Shown: positions 21,501-34,489 of the stretch, piece after piece | How the letters are laid out: each line of letters opens with the position of its first letter | How positions within the stretch are numbered: the first letter of the stretch is position 1 | Source of the DNA: Gracilaria gracilis | Taxonomy: Eukaryota > Rhodophyta > Florideophyceae > Gracilariales > Gracilariaceae | Direction of reading: 5' to 3' | Assembly (NCBI GenBank): GCA_030374805.1 | Contig: JARGSG010000218.1 | Span: 868,001-932,000, forward strand | DNA length: 64,000 bases | Notes under the pieces: model-generated | Seen by the model: the letters and a program-made list of their open reading frames with translations, nothing else | The model's database searches: none | Told to the model about the DNA's origin: nothing | Position numbers and translations under genes: made by a program

Positions 21501-22805
21501 GTAGTCCACACAGAACCGCATACGGGTATCATTCTTTTTTGTGACGAGAACCACAGGGCTGGCCCAGTCCGCATTTGCTGGTTCTATGACACCTTCACGG
21601 AGCATTCTCTCGGCCTCATTGAGCTCAACCTCGCGGCCTTTTGGACCTGCTCGGTAAGGCTGCTGGTAAATGGGTTTCCAGCCAGGCGCCATATCAATAC
21701 GGTGCTCTGTAGCCTCAATTTGGCCCAACCGGCCCGACCACATGGGTTCAAATTCTTCTAAGAGACTGAGGATCCGGTCTCGGAGAGCCTGGTTCTCCGC
21801 ACCGATCTGGACTTCCTCTCTCCAATTCCGCACTGGGTCCAGTTCCATAATCTTTTCCTGATCCCTAACCTTAAAGGTACTGGCGATCTTCTGTTCCATT
21901 TTGGTATTTGTCGATAACGGGGGCGCATATGCAGGGTATGGCGCATCCGTTCCTCCCCCTTCCTTAGAGGTGGCGACCTCGCCCAACACATTAGGTGAGA
22001 CCGTGAAAACCCCTTGTGGTGCCGGCAGTGCGATTCCAATAGTGGTATTCTTGGGTAACTTAACAATGTGATTGCTAAAGTTACTCAAGTACACCTTGAA
22101 GGCTTGGTTAGGGATGTTGTCGATAATCCCGTTTGCCATCAAGGCGAGATGTCTTTCTGCCAACCTAGGATGGTTCTGTAGCATTACCAATCCTGGAACT
22201 GCGCATGAGACGTTCACTACCATTTGGGTCACAGCCGGAATTGAAACCAATTTGGTGAGCCGTATCTTGTTTGAAACCGTTTCGGTGGGTATATTGAGCC
22301 TCGGCTTTTGACGCCAACCATTTTTGGTCTGCGTAATACCCAGTATAACAATCCGACCACCTTGACGGAGAGCGACCGTTCGGAACCCTGGCAAAATTGC
22401 CTTGACATGTTTGTCAATAAAGTTGGTCCCTAGGATACAGTCTGTCGCCAGACGATCCACCACAAAGAAATTGAGCTTCACCTTCAAGGTTCCAAGTTGT
22501 ACCACAGTTGCCAACATTCTTCTAAGGTGCAGTGGGCGCTCGTTAGCTTCCACCAGTGGGTTGGTAGTCGGGGCAGGCCGAATGTTCCGCAAGTCCGCAT
22601 CGGGTATGACGCGAGCGTTTAGCACATTCGGACCGGCGCCGGTATCGAGTACACACGCAACGGGAACCTGTAGGTAATTGAGAAAGCTTACTGAAGCATT
22701 AACTTTATAGTTATTGTACTTCATTAGACACACCACATTGGGTACATCTGATTCTTCTTTTTCCACCATTAAGGTTTCCCGTTCCGGTATCGACGGGCCT
22801 TCCAA
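18548..22805 (-). pseudogene. element A pol region (PR, RT, RH, IN, chromodomain-like)
   Basis: In minus-strand order: aspartic protease with LDTGAGPN (near 22640); reverse transcriptase with the FCVDYRRLN, MPFGLRNAP and YIDD boxes (about 21760-20950); RNase H with the TDAS motif (about 20890-20430); integrase with its zinc-binding end and the core ending in NGQVERFNR (about 20300-19150); and a C-terminal segment resembling a chromodomain (VERLVGHRRTPDGLKYTVRW, about 18740-18560). The order is that of Ty3/gypsy chromoviruses. The region is a fossil with several breaks. Confidence 0.85.
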
Positions 22806-22825
22806 TTCACGGTTAGGGGTGGCCC

Positions 22826-24997
22826 CTACGCTAACCGTTCGGTTTTTTCCTGCTCCTCTTGAGCGGGACTGTCCTTCTCCAAGATTGGTGTTTCCTCGAC
22901 GAGGTGAACCTGAGATGGTGATGGTTGAGCTTGTACCCTCTTTCCAGATCCATATAGGTTACGGTGGTTTTGCTGCCTGGCACTGATCAGATGTTCGCGC
23001 AGCCCTGGGGGTGTTTTGTCACATCTGTTCGCCAGATGGTCTGGCGATAAGCAGAGCCAGCAGACCAATCCACCTGTCTGAGGATCACGTATTGCCATAG
23101 AGGTAGGTCGGGTCACGGGATTGGTCGGTGCTGTAGCATATGAAGATGCTTGCGAACCACCCGTTGAGGTTTGTTGAGTGCTCGCCGCACTTGGTGGCGA
23201 CCTTACCGAAGCTGGTGGTACTGTCGACGACCAATTACCAATGGAGGTGGCTCGTGAGTGAGCCTGCGGCGCAGTCACGAGATGAACTGCCATTCCTGTT
23301 GGTACGCGAATGAGCGAATCTCCCTCTGAGGTAGTGCTTTCTTCTAGCTCCAATACTGACCGTTTCGGTTTATCCTTTGAGGTATGGGACGCCGACGGCT
23401 TCTTTTTGTGACGGAGAGTGTCGCCTAGTCCCTGGGCATAACGGGCAAGCCCATTATAGTCCACCTTACGGTTGTTCGCCAGGTAATTGCGTACCTGCGA
23501 ACGGATCGCTTTGTCGACATTGTCGGCAAAGAGCGACTCCAACCTACTAGTGGTAAAAAAATTACCGCATCGGGTGGCCAGATTCCAAAGGCCTAACGAG
23601 AATTCTATTTAGGTCTAACTAGAGCGCCAGCGGTAGGCCAGCACCTCAGCGTAACCTTCCTGGATAACCTCATCGGTAGCGTAAGTTTCCAACATGAAAG
23701 TAACCACTTCTGGGTACGTCTCTAACATCTCTGTACCTTCTTCATCAACCGCCAGGGTATTTCCACGGAGCCTGCCTTGCAGCAAGTGGTAAGCTTGACC
23801 TTTAAGGTAAAACTGGAATAACCACATGGCAGCGCCTTCGGAAAAACCATTTTGGTCACATGCACTCTTGAACTTCTGTAGAAAGTCAATTACTGCAATG
23901 GGATCATCACCTGTGAAGGTAGTATCACCCATCTGGAAGCTGAGCTTCTTGTGGTGCTTGGTGATATTCTGCGCAACCTCTTGGGTGTAAGCAGAGGATC
24001 AGTTTCTCAACCGATATGACCTATAATCAACCGCTTTGGTGAACATATCGTTCAGCGGCTGACGCACCTCTAGGGTTGTATCGGTGTCCGAATCCGAGTC
24101 GGACGACTCGTACCATTTCTTCTTACCTTTACGGTTTCTCTTTGACGACTTCTTCGCCAACCTGTTCGGTTTCTTCTTGCGTCTACCTTTACGGTCATCA
24201 TCCGACGATGAACCAGTATCGGTATCGGAGCTGGAGGAATCGGGGTCAGAGTCGTAGCCGCGATTCTTTCCCTTTTTCCTCCTCCTTTCTTTACCCTTAC
24301 GGTTTCTTCTTCGTCGCCCCTCATCTGGGTCAGACGAATCGTCCTCAGGTCCACCAGTCTTGGTGTCCTTTCGAACGTTACCTCCAATGGGTGGCAAGTA
24401 CACGTCTCGAGGTCCCATCTCTATATGGCCCTCTTGACCTTGCCTTAAACCTTGTAGGTACGCACTATCGGCCGGAACTGGCTTGATTGGTGTGGAAGAA
24501 CCGGCAGGGATCCCTTGTGGTATGCGAATAACCATATTCACCCCAGGGGTTTTGGCTTCCGCCATTCCTTCAGAAACCCAAAGGTCTTGAACCACTCGGT
24601 GGATACGCTCCCGGGCACCCGTTAAGAGGTATGTTTCAACCAATTTAGGTATGCGTTGAGAGAGCTCGTGCACGGCTCGATCAACCACCAAGGGGGTAAC
24701 GGCGTCCATGTCCAATGAGGTCATAGCTTCATTAACCGTAGCGGTAAAAAGAGCTTTTGCTCGATCTTCCAATTGGGGCCAAAGGTCCTCAACCGTTGTC
24801 GCCAAATCCTTGTTAGGTTCAGGAGCCAACGGTGGCTGAGTGCCCGTATCCTTTGAGGCTCCGGCCCGAGGTTGCCGAAGCAGCTCCTCGGGATTATCCA
24901 GAATGGGTTTAGCGGCTGACGCCGCAGCAGAACCCTTGTGGCTAGGTGGCGCGCTAGAGCCACGAGTAATCCTTTCAGGTCTTTCCATAGTGACCAA
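22826..24997 (-). pseudogene. element A gag region
   Basis: Minus-strand segments upstream of the protease carry a Ser/Asp- and Lys/Arg-rich N-terminal part (about 24060-24330 has long basic and SDSDSDTDT-like runs), a capsid-like part (DPIAVIDFLQKFK, about 23620-23930) and a C-terminal part with a zinc-knuckle-like Cys/His pattern (CWLCLSPDHLANRCDK, about 23010-23065). Position and these motifs identify it as Gag. It is broken a few times. Confidence 0.75.
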
Positions 24998-25135
24998 TAG
25001 TGGTATCCAATTGCTTCGCGAGTATTCCTACGAAACCAAATAGGTGTGTGAACTTCCAGAATCCTTTCGAATGTCTTCTGTTCACCAGTAAAGGTACGAC
25101 AAAAACCAAGAAACTTCTAAGTCGGGAGACCGAAA

Positions 25136-25643
25136 TGTCGTACAAATACCGATAAGGTGTGGGGTCCGCCTGGTAGACGGAGCGCGCGAGGGCTCAACCT
25201 AAAGGGGAAAAACACACAACCAATATGGTAGTAGGGCACCTAAAACCCGCAGGGGCAAACGGCGGGGCAACTAGTCTAGACTGTGTAGGTGTACGGTAGT
25301 AGACGTCGACGCGCGGTAAAACCTGAATAGTAATAGAGTAGCAAGTGACCAAGATGTTATAGTTACTGCCCTAATGGTGCCTGACTTTACAATACCCGAG
25401 GGGGAAGGCGAGGTGCACCACAATATATACAAGGTGCACCGACGCCGATCTCCCATGCGGGCATGACGTCATCGGCTGTGCCCATGACCTACTGTCATGG
25501 GCCAGCAATGCTAAACTATCCTAGACTATAAATTACAAATTAGAAATTATAAAATACAGAAAACCAATTGGGTACAGTGCAGCCAGCAAGGCGCACCAGT
25601 AGGCCCACGTGGCACCAACCCATTGAGGTCTCATTGTGCTACA
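25136..25643 (-). repeat. element A 5' LTR (right)
   Basis: Partner of 14055-14555, with TG...CA ends and the second AGCCA duplication directly after it. As gag-pol runs on the minus strand, this is the promoter-bearing copy. Confidence 0.9.
25420..25471 (-). promoter_or_regulatory. LTR promoter: TGACGTCA site and TATA box
   Basis: On the minus strand a perfect CRE-type palindrome TGACGTCA (25464-25471) lies about 35 bases ahead of a TATA-like GTATATATTG (about 25421-25430). The same pair occurs in the left LTR of A (TGACGTCA at 14383-14390) and in both LTRs of B. The layout fits an RNA polymerase II promoter driven by a bZIP factor; this is inference from spacing and motif. Confidence 0.5.
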
Positions 25644-26519
25644 AGCCAGGCTCTCGTGGTTCCTAGATCTTCTCCCAAACTTGGTTGCATCGCCGTACCA
25701 ATTTGGTCCCTGTCGCATTTTTCATGCCATCTCGCGCCGTGCGTTGCGCCCGCTCTGCGACACGGAACTTGCCGTTTCACCATCTGGGTCACCACCGACA
25801 GTGGCTTCTTTTTTCCCATTTGTGGTTTTTGGGCTCGAAGCGCGGTCTTTGTGTACCTGCGAGGTTGGATCACCAGCACACGGTAGCGTACACCTTTACA
25901 GACTCAGGTCTTCGGTGGCCTCTCCGGTGTTGTTACACCCATCGGGGTACACGGCACCACTTTTCGCTTTTTTGGAGGCTGTACCGTGAAGGACTTTGAC
26001 GCCCCCTTGGTTGCGGCTGATCACGCTGTTCCTTTAAGGTTCCGTCTCCGTCCCTTCGAGGGATTTTCATCATCCCCTTTCCTGGTTATCTCCGTACCCC
26101 CTTGAGGTCCATTCGTGTTGGCTCGCGCCACCGTGGCTTTTTGACCGACCGACAACGTTACCTCCGTTTATGGTGACCCCCGATCCTTATCTCAACCACG
26201 TGGGTAGCCCTGGTACCAGCGTACGGGCTCGCACCCGTAGCGGTACACGACGCTTGTCGGTTCCCCACATTGGTCCCTCGGAAGAGATCACCCCAAGGGA
26301 CGACGCGACCCCGGCGACTAATGCCGATACCTTAATGGTTGAACCAGCATGGAGCCCCGAACGGGTGGAGGTTTTGAGCATCAGCTCTGGCGATTCACCC
26401 ATTGTGGATAAAAAGCCAATTCGGTTCACCCCTGCGGTTGACTGCCCAGCGTCTCAGCCACTCCCTCGCGGTAATCATCATGACATGTCGGGCGCCGGTC
26501 CGCCGCGCGGTCATGGCAG

Positions 26520-26810
26520 CCCTATGAACATCGAATCTGGCCAAAATATGGCCGAGATATGGCCGAAATGTGGCCGTTTAAGTCGAAATTTTGGGAGAAC
26601 GTGTAACTAGTGAAAATAAGAATTTTTGTTAGCTTACACGTGTAACATTCGGCCATATTAGGGCCTCATCTCGGCCGTATGTCGGCCATATGAAGAAAAA
26701 TGAAACTTGTTTGTCTTCGCTGCTTAAACGTTCTCACAACTTTTCGAGCTAAACGGCCACATTTCGGCCATATCTCGGCCATATTTTGGCCAGATTCGAT
26801 GTTCATAGGG
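26520..26810. mobile_element. MITE 1 in element B (ATGGCC-rich ends)
   Basis: The ends CCCTATGAACATCGAATCTG and their exact inverse (to 26810) are followed inward by runs of ATGGCC/GGCCAT words. GCAG flanks both sides (26516-26519, 26811-26814) as a likely target-site duplication. At 291 bases and without coding capacity it is a non-autonomous DNA element that inserted into the antisense gene of B; A lacks it at the matching place. Confidence 0.8.
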
Positions 26811-27283
26811 GCAGTGGCATCACCAAGTCTGGTTCGCGCGGTGCTGCGCTGTACCACAATCGCATCCAAACTGGTTTCCGGAGCCAGCCGGTTCAGTCTT
26901 CTTCACATCAACCTCAAGGGATTCACGAAGGGATCCAGGACCCGTATGGTCCGGAGCCCGAGATTCCTCGTGGGATTTCCTTTTATGGTTTGGAGGCGTT
27001 CACCACGGCCGACTGGAACGTTTCCCAGCATGGTACCTTCGGGATCGATCCAAAAATGGTTTCGCAAGCGACGCTGTACCGTCGGTACTGGCCAGTGGCC
27101 CCGGGGAATACATCGCTTCCCGGCGTTTTGCGACGTCCGACTCTGGATACATACTTGGGTTTGCTTCGTTGGGACTGTGAGCGTCTCTCGCTCGGTTCCG
27201 CAGACGCTCTACCTTCGAGATAAGGAATCTCAACCTCGTCAGGGTCAGCTTGAGTGCTACGAAGTTGCCATCGGCACACACCA

Positions 27284-27552
27284 CCCTATGAACATCGAAT
27301 ATGGCCGAAATATGGCCGAAATGTGGCCAAAATGTGGCCGTTTAACTCGAAAACTTGTGGGAACGTTTATCCAGCGAAGACAAACAAATTTCGATTTTCT
27401 TCACATGGCCAAAATATGGCCGAAATCAAGCCCAAATATGGCCAAGGTGTACACGTGTCAGCATGGAAAAGTACTTATTTTCGCTAGGTACACGCTCCCC
27501 CAAACTTTCGACTTAAACGGCCATATTTCGGCCATATTCGGTGTTCATAGGG
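27284..27552. mobile_element. MITE 2 in element B, same family
   Basis: Its ends CCCTATGAACATCGAATATG and the inverse TTCATAGGG are the same as in MITE 1 and are again followed by ATGGCC-type repeats. Length 269 bases. It interrupts the antisense region where A is continuous. The flanks share CCA, but a few extra bases at the right junction blur the duplication. Confidence 0.75.
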
Positions 27553-30059
27553 CCATTGGCCAATGAGGTATTTCACTCCCCCGCTGTATCCTAGCGACTT
27601 GCTGTACGTCCGTACCGAACCGGAGCTCCATTATTACCGACTTCTGGTGGTAAAGATCTGTCAATATGACTCTCTTCCACAACAATACCTCGCGGCTTCT
27701 CCACATTTGGTGTGTTTTGACCGGCCGTACAATACCATCCATTGGGCCAACCGTCGTAGGTGGGGTGTGGATGCCGCCACCGAGGCTCGCAGCCGCACCC
27801 GGTCCAGCTTCAACCGCGTCATGCATGGGTTCCACAATGTGGAGTTCTTCTCTAAACCAAATAAGGGAAGAACCTCTTGGTATGTAGCTCGACCCCAATG
27901 GTGGAATGTCGATAAGGTCGCGATGTCGCTCAGCGTCCCAACCCCACCGGTATTGGCCTATTTCGGGAGCTACATCACCCGTAACCACGATCAGTATTAC
28001 CTCATTTGGTCGATTGCCCTCACGGAGTGGGCCGTACTGGTGGCCGTCCTGGCTCTGCAGGCTGCCCATTATGGTATTGACTGGGACCGCCGTTCTCGCG
28101 AAGCCGAGATTTACCGTGACGGTGTTCAGCCTCTTGGTCGTATGTTCTTCATTCTCCCGAGGGTCATTCGCGACATCCGACAGTTCAGACTCGGACCACT
28201 GTGGCAGGTACAGATTACTCCATTGAGCAATTGGAGTCGTTGCTTACCCAAGTGGAGAGTTTCTCGTGGGGATCCAAGCAGGGGTGGGAAGTGTTCGATC
28301 CCGTGTCCTGGAAGGTCGTGTTCCGCGCAGAGCAACGCTACCCCGTGGCGTCTACCGATCAGGGACCTCCAGGGAGTCCTGAACCCTTCCAAACCGTGGT
28401 GGGATCGCCAGCAGCTACCCCTGTGGTCGCTTTGGCGCCTACTCCTGCTCCGGAGGGACGCAACACGCCTGCCCATACTGGTGTGACTCCTCTTCTCCCC
28501 GGTACTACAAGGGTTGATGGGCCACCACGGGCTATCCTCGAGGGTTTCATGGCTGCGGCTGCGACGCCTGTTCCCTCTCAGGTGGATTCCCAGGCCGTTT
28601 CAAGTTTAATGGCTCGGGTCCGCCAAGCCTGCGTGTTGAACTTCCAGCAGGCCGGTCCTACCTCTGTGGTGAAAGCACTCACCCTTCTGGAAAGCATCCT
28701 GCCTCGTCACGCCCAATACGTGCGATCCTTCTCCTAAATTGGTGAGTTCCGGAACCGGTTCCAGGTCGAGCTCTACCAGATGGCTACCAACCAGGTAGCA
28801 GGTCTAGCGACAGCTATGAGCCCGACCCCTACGAACCCTTTGGAGGATCTTCTATTTCGGACTAGCCTGAACCCCGGCCTTCTAGCCGCTCCGCAGGCTC
28901 CTCTCCACACCGGTTCGTCAGTTCCTCCGTCGGTTGCGCAGGCGAGCGCGCCATATCCGATGCGTCCTGACGTAATGCCAGGCGTCAGCGTGCCTACTAG
29001 TATTTCTCTGGGTCGTGGTAGTGCACCTAGCCAGGCTCCAGGCCAGGCTCATCTCTTCCAGCCTTGGGCGGGAGGCCATGAGAACACCACTTCGGGTCGG
29101 GGAGCCTCGGCTGGAAGCTCCTTGGGGCCTCACTTTGCCACTCACCCGTCTGGTTGATTCCTGTCTCCACTTCTGCATCCCTGCTGGTGTTACTCTTTAA
29201 GTAAAGTTAAAAGTTATGCATTTTTATGTTAGGTTCCAGTTACCATAGAGGTGCATTGCGAAGCGAGGGAAGAAGCGCGAAAACAGCTCCCCCCCTTCCT
29301 TAAACCAGCGTACCACGATGGGTGAAGAGTGATTCCTTGTATATAAAATGGTTCCATCTTGAGCCATTTGGGTGCTCGGAGTATAGATTCACCATGTAGG
29401 TACGCTGCTTCGACTCTGACGGCGCAGCGAGCGGGTTTGCCTTCCCATGGGGTGAGATGTTGTGCGACGCGCTCGCGCATGGCGGCCAGCAATGTACCGG
29501 GATGGTTTTGCATGGTCTCTTACCATTCTTGGGAGCACGTGCGTTGTTTCACTCTGGAGGTTACTTGCAAGGCGAATCAAAATATTTGCCGAAAAATTAC
29601 CCCTCCATATGGTAGTGAAAACGCAGAAACCCCTTTTGGTCCGTATCTCGAGAACCAAACGGTTTCAGAGGCTGAGAATGCCCGATTCGGGAGCGCGGCA
29701 CGGTCAAAATACTTAAATTTTTTTGACCATGCCGTTGCTCGCTCCCTGCACACCATAGTGTAAACCGATTCGGTTACTGCGCACGGCGCGCCACGGGCAG
29801 TGCGCGTAGACCTCGACAAGTAAAAAGATACAATTTTTTGAATGTTTCCATCGTTTGGGTTCGCGCGTGTGCCGCGCTCGTGCATGGCACGTGTGAAACG
29901 GCGCGCGTACAACGGTGCGTTCATCTTTAGCGCTACCGCTTCAAAGACGTACCGTTGCGGGGTGCCTTCTTCTGGCTTTACCTCCTTGATAAGCCTTCTA
30001 ACCCCCTTTTGTACTCGTAATTACAATGTTTTGCCCCTTCTTCAGGAGACTGCATCACC

Positions 30060-33000
30060 TCTAAAGTTTACCCATCGTTCGGCATGTCCTCTCCTTTGCG
30101 GTTCCAATAGCTTACCCTGAAGTGGTGTGGTATGGCTGAGGGCGGCTCGGCGGTATCACCATCGGCCCCCAGCCATACTAACGTACGTTGTACTTCAGAC
30201 CATCTGGGGTACGGCGGTGACCTACCAGGCGTTCCACCGAGAACTTATTCGAAGCTTGAGAGGGTATTCCGTCACCAATTTGGTTTAGATTGGCATCAGT
30301 ACAACTAGGGGAAGTTGGTTCCTGTGAAGGAGCAATTGTAATTCCCTCGGGTGGTACATAGTCCGGGTCGTCGCCGTGTGCGTCATCATTAACCTCAATG
30401 GGTGTTTCGTCCTCCCGGGGCTGAGTTCTCAGGGCAACCGCTTGTGGGTCACGCGCGGATTCCCCGCGTTCCTTTCTAGCTTGAACCGTTCGAGGGGCGA
30501 CCGTGATTCGGTCAGTAGAGATCGTATTCTCTATACCATCTTGGCTTATCGTCACCGTGTGATCGGTCATTCGAACTACCTTGAAAGGTCCCGGTGATTT
30601 CGGAAGAAGCTTTGAATTTATATCCCTATCAGTCGCTTCATCATCGGCTTCATCACCCGGTCGTGGTTTAGCTCCCTCTGGAGGGTGGTCAATAAAGACA
30701 TATTGACCCGGCGTAGCCGATACTACCTGGGCTACCTTTCGGTCATATTCCTCCTTGTACCGCGTCTGGGAGGCTGTGAGCTTGCTCTCAGCTTGCTTGA
30801 GAGCACGCCTCAACCTCAAAAGGGTATTCCGTTTAACCTGTGACGGGGTGAGCGAACCGACGGCTTCTTGTCCTAATGGGTCTCTTTCAACAACAATACC
30901 TGGTGGGTATCTTGACAGTATCAGGTCAAACGGCGTCGTTTGCGTCGCTCGATGAACCTGAAGGTTAAATGCATACGTCAAGGGCTGAACGAGCTCATCC
31001 CAACCAGTTTGGTGTTCCTCTGTGTAGTGACGCGATCTAGATACCAATGTTCGGTTAAAGCGCTCCACCTGCCCATTCGTCTGCGGATGATAGGCAGTGA
31101 TGAATTTGTGCTTAATACCATGTAGGTTACATACAGCTTCAAAGAACTTCGAAGCGTGATTCGAACCATTTTCGGTAAGTAGATAAAGCGGTGCACCGTA
31201 CGGGTAGATCCAATTGTTCAAGAACGCGACCACGAGGGTTGTTGACTTCGTATCCTTGAAGGGTATGGCTCTAATGAGCTTCAAAAAGCTTTCCGTGATC
31301 ACAATGATGTACTGGTAACCCTTAGTGGTCTTCGGCAATGGCCCTAAAAGGTCGATTGCTACGAATTCAAGGAGACCCGCTGCGGGAAACAACTCCAGGT
31401 ATTTCCGATGTTTACGGAGACCTCCCCGGGTACGTACGCATGACTCGCATTGACCTACAAAGTTATACACATCATGAGCCATAAGAGGCCAGCAGTACCC
31501 TTGTCTCAAGATATAGTACACTCTCGTACCTCCAGGGTGTCCTAATAGCCTCGGGTAGTGCGAAAGGTACAGCACCCGTGGACGCAGCGCCTTGGGCACT
31601 ACCTTCTAAAGGGATCCATCAATTGAAGCTCGCCTTACAAGGAAACCATTGCGGTCGACATCGAAATTTAAGTCCTTCATACCAACTTGGTCCATGAGAG
31701 AACGACAGTAAACGTCGTTTGCCTGTTCGCTCAGGAATTCTTCGCGGTTAATAGGCATGACGTCGGTTTCCTCAAGGGTGAGTATCGCTCGAGTGATGGC
31801 ACCATTGAACCATGTATTCTCTTCGGGTAGAGTCCAGTAACCATCTAAGGTATCACTATAACCACCAGGGTCTGTAGAGATGATAAAGCATGGAATATCA
31901 TCTTCTACCGATTCGATATCCAGACCATCTGTGGTAATACGAGACATCGCGTCCGCGACATTGTGCTTAATACCTGGACGGTACTGCAAGTCATACTCGA
32001 ACTCTGACAACCTTAACTGCCATCGGGCAAGTCTGCCCGATGCGTCGGCGAGACCGGGTATCCATCGCCGAGCGTCATGGTCGGTTCGAAGCGTAAACCG
32101 TTCACCATATAGGTAGGGGCGGAGCATCTCCATGCTCCAGACCACAGCTAGACACTCCTTTTCGGTGGTTTTGGAATTCTTTTCTGCAGGGTGCAGAGCA
32201 CGGCTCCAGTACCCTTTAGGTAGTTTGTCGCCGTTTTCTTGCTCCTGCACAAGATAACAACCAATTTGGGCGTCCGAAGCATCTGTATCCAATGTGTGTC
32301 GTAAACCATCTTTGGGTAGTGCCAAGATGGGAGGTGTCAAGAGCGCATGTTTCAGCGCCTCGAACGCATCCATCTCCTCATTGATGAGACATTGAAACCT
32401 TGTAGGTTAGCCTTTCAGCAGCTTCCTGTTGAAGGGAGCCGCTATCTTTGCAAATCACTTGATAAACCGGCGGTACACATTGCACAAACCTATAAAGGAT
32501 CGGATTTCCGTCTGGGACGTGGGTGGCTTCGCCTCCTGCACGGCTCGGATATTCCGCGGCGTCACTTCTAACCTTCCAGGGCTGATGATATGACCAAGGT
32601 ACTCTGCCTCTTTGGTAAAGAATTCGCACCTGCGAAGCTTCAGTGTTACTCCAGCTTCCCTCAAAAGGTTTAGAACTTCCCTAACATGGTGGAAGTGTTC
32701 CTCTACCGTTCGGAAATATATGATTATATCATCGATGTACACTAGAGCGGTTCTCCACTTCACCTTCGAAAGGATTATATCTAACCCCCTCTGAAAGGTA
32801 GCCGGCGCATTTCGTAACCCAAAAGGCATATGCGTAAAGCGGAGTACCCAGTGTGGCAAGTAAACGTAGTTTTGTCCTTGTTTTCTTCCCTTATAGGTAG
32901 CTGCCAATACCCATAATTGGCATCGAGTGTAGTAAAGATCTTGGCGTTGCCCAAAGAATCTTTACTCTCGTCCATTCTAAGTATTGCGTACGAATCCCTG

Positions 33001-34486
33001 ATGGTCATACTATTCAGTCTTCTGTAGTCCACACAGAACCGCATACGGGTATCATTTTTCTTTGTGACCAGAACCACAGGGGTGGCCGAGTCCGCATTTG
33101 CTGGTTCTATGACACCTTCACGGAGCATTCTCTCGACCTCCTTGAGCTCAACCTCACGGGCTTTTGGACCTGCCCGGTAAGGCTGCTGGTAAATGGGTTT
33201 CCAGCCAGGCACCATATCAATACGGTGCTCTGTAGCCTCAATTTGGCCTAACCGGCCCGACCACATGGGTTCAAATTCTTCTAAGAGACTGAGGCTCCGG
33301 TCCCGGAGATCCTTATTCTCCTCACCCGATCTGGACTTCCTCTCTCCAATTCCGCACTTGGTCCAGTTCCGTGGTCTTTTCCTGATCTCTAACCTTAAAG
33401 GTATCGGCGACTTTCTGTTCCATTTTGGTATTTGTCAATAACGGTGATGCATATGCGGGATATGGTGCATCTATTCCTCCCCCTTACTTAGAGGTGGCGA
33501 CCTCGCCCAGCCCATTAGGTGAAGGTGAGACCGTGGAAACTCCTTGTTGTGCCGGTAATGCAATCCCAATAGTAGTATTCTTGGGTAACGTAACAGTATG
33601 AATGCTAAAGTTACTCACGTACACCTTGAAAGTTTGATTAGGGATGTTGTCAATGATCCCGTTGGCCATCAAGGCGAGATGTCTCTCTGATAACCTAGAA
33701 TGGTTCTGTAGCATTACCAATCCTGGTGTTGCGCATGAGACATTCACTACCATTTGGGTCATAGCCGGTATTGAAACCAAGTTGGTGAGCCGTATCTTGT
33801 TAGAGACCGTTTCGGTGGGTATATTGGACCTCGGCTCTTGACGCCAACCATTTTTGGTTTGCGTACTACCTAGTACGGCAATACGACTACCCTGGTGGAG
33901 GGCGACGGTTCGGGACCCTGGCAAAATTGCCTTGACATGTTTGTCAATAAAGTTGGTCTCGAGGATACAGTCTGTCGCCAGACGATCCACCACAAAGAAA
34001 TTGAGCTTCACCATCATGGTTCTAAGTTGCACCACAGTGGGCAACCTTCCTCTAAGGTGCAGTGGGCGCTCGTTAGCGTCCACCAATTGGTTGATAGACG
34101 GGGCAGGCCGAATGTTCCTCAGAACCGCATTGGGTATGACGCGAGCGTTTAGAACATTCGGACCAGCGCCGGTGTCAATTACACACGCAACGGGAACCTG
34201 TAGGTAAGTGAGAAAGCTTATTGAAGCATTAACTTTATAGTTATTGTACTTCATCCGACAGACCACATTGGGTACACCTGGATTCTTCTTTTTCCTCCTT
34301 TAAGGTTTCCCGTTCCGGTATCGACGGGCCTGCCAATTCACGGTTAGGGATGGCCCCTACGCTAACCGTTCGGTGTTTTCCTGCTCCTCCTGAGCGGGAC
34401 TGTCCTTCTCCAAGATTGGTGTTTCCTCGACGAGATGAACCTGAGATGGTGATGGTTGAGCTTGTACCCTCTTTCCAGATCCACAT
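30060..34486 (-). pseudogene. element B pol region
   Basis: Minus-strand order as in A: protease (DTGAGPN near 34165), reverse transcriptase (about 33260-32440), RNase H (about 32370-31900), integrase (about 31750-30650) and chromodomain-like end (about 30240-30060). It is a more decayed fossil than A, with roughly eight breaks. Confidence 0.8.
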
Positions 34487-34489
34487 AGG

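Larger units (their letters stand above)
14055..25643 (-). mobile_element. Ty3/gypsy element A, nested in element B
   Basis: Two LTRs of about 501 and 508 bases (14055-14555 and 25136-25643) have TG...CA ends and flank an interior of about 10.6 kb, bounded by AGCCA duplications. By eye the LTRs differ at about 13 positions plus one small gap (2-3%), so the insertion is fairly recent. Parts on the minus strand are Gag (about 22830-25000), protease, reverse transcriptase, RNase H, integrase and a chromodomain-like end (to 18548). A purine tract (GGTAGGAAAGGGG on the minus strand) lies just inside the left LTR. The remaining 4 kb up to that LTR carries a gene on the opposite strand. Gag-Pol is broken about six times. 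Confidence 0.92.
26170..29157 (+). pseudogene. antisense coding region of element B
   Basis: This is the counterpart of the antisense gene of A, with the same ATG and the same Trp/Tyr-rich middle (27563-28100) and Pro-rich tail. It is interrupted by two MITEs (26520-26810 and 27284-27552) and broken in a few other places. Outside the MITEs it still aligns codon for codon with A over long stretches. Confidence 0.7.

Noticed and set aside
24076-24486. Plus frame of 136 codons opposite gag, also in B
   Set aside because: It is the mirror of the repetitive basic/acidic Gag segment, and the likeness between copies follows from Gag.
26520-27552. ATGGCC runs as a satellite array
   Set aside because: They are confined to the inner ends of two short elements with inverted termini, so they are MITE features.
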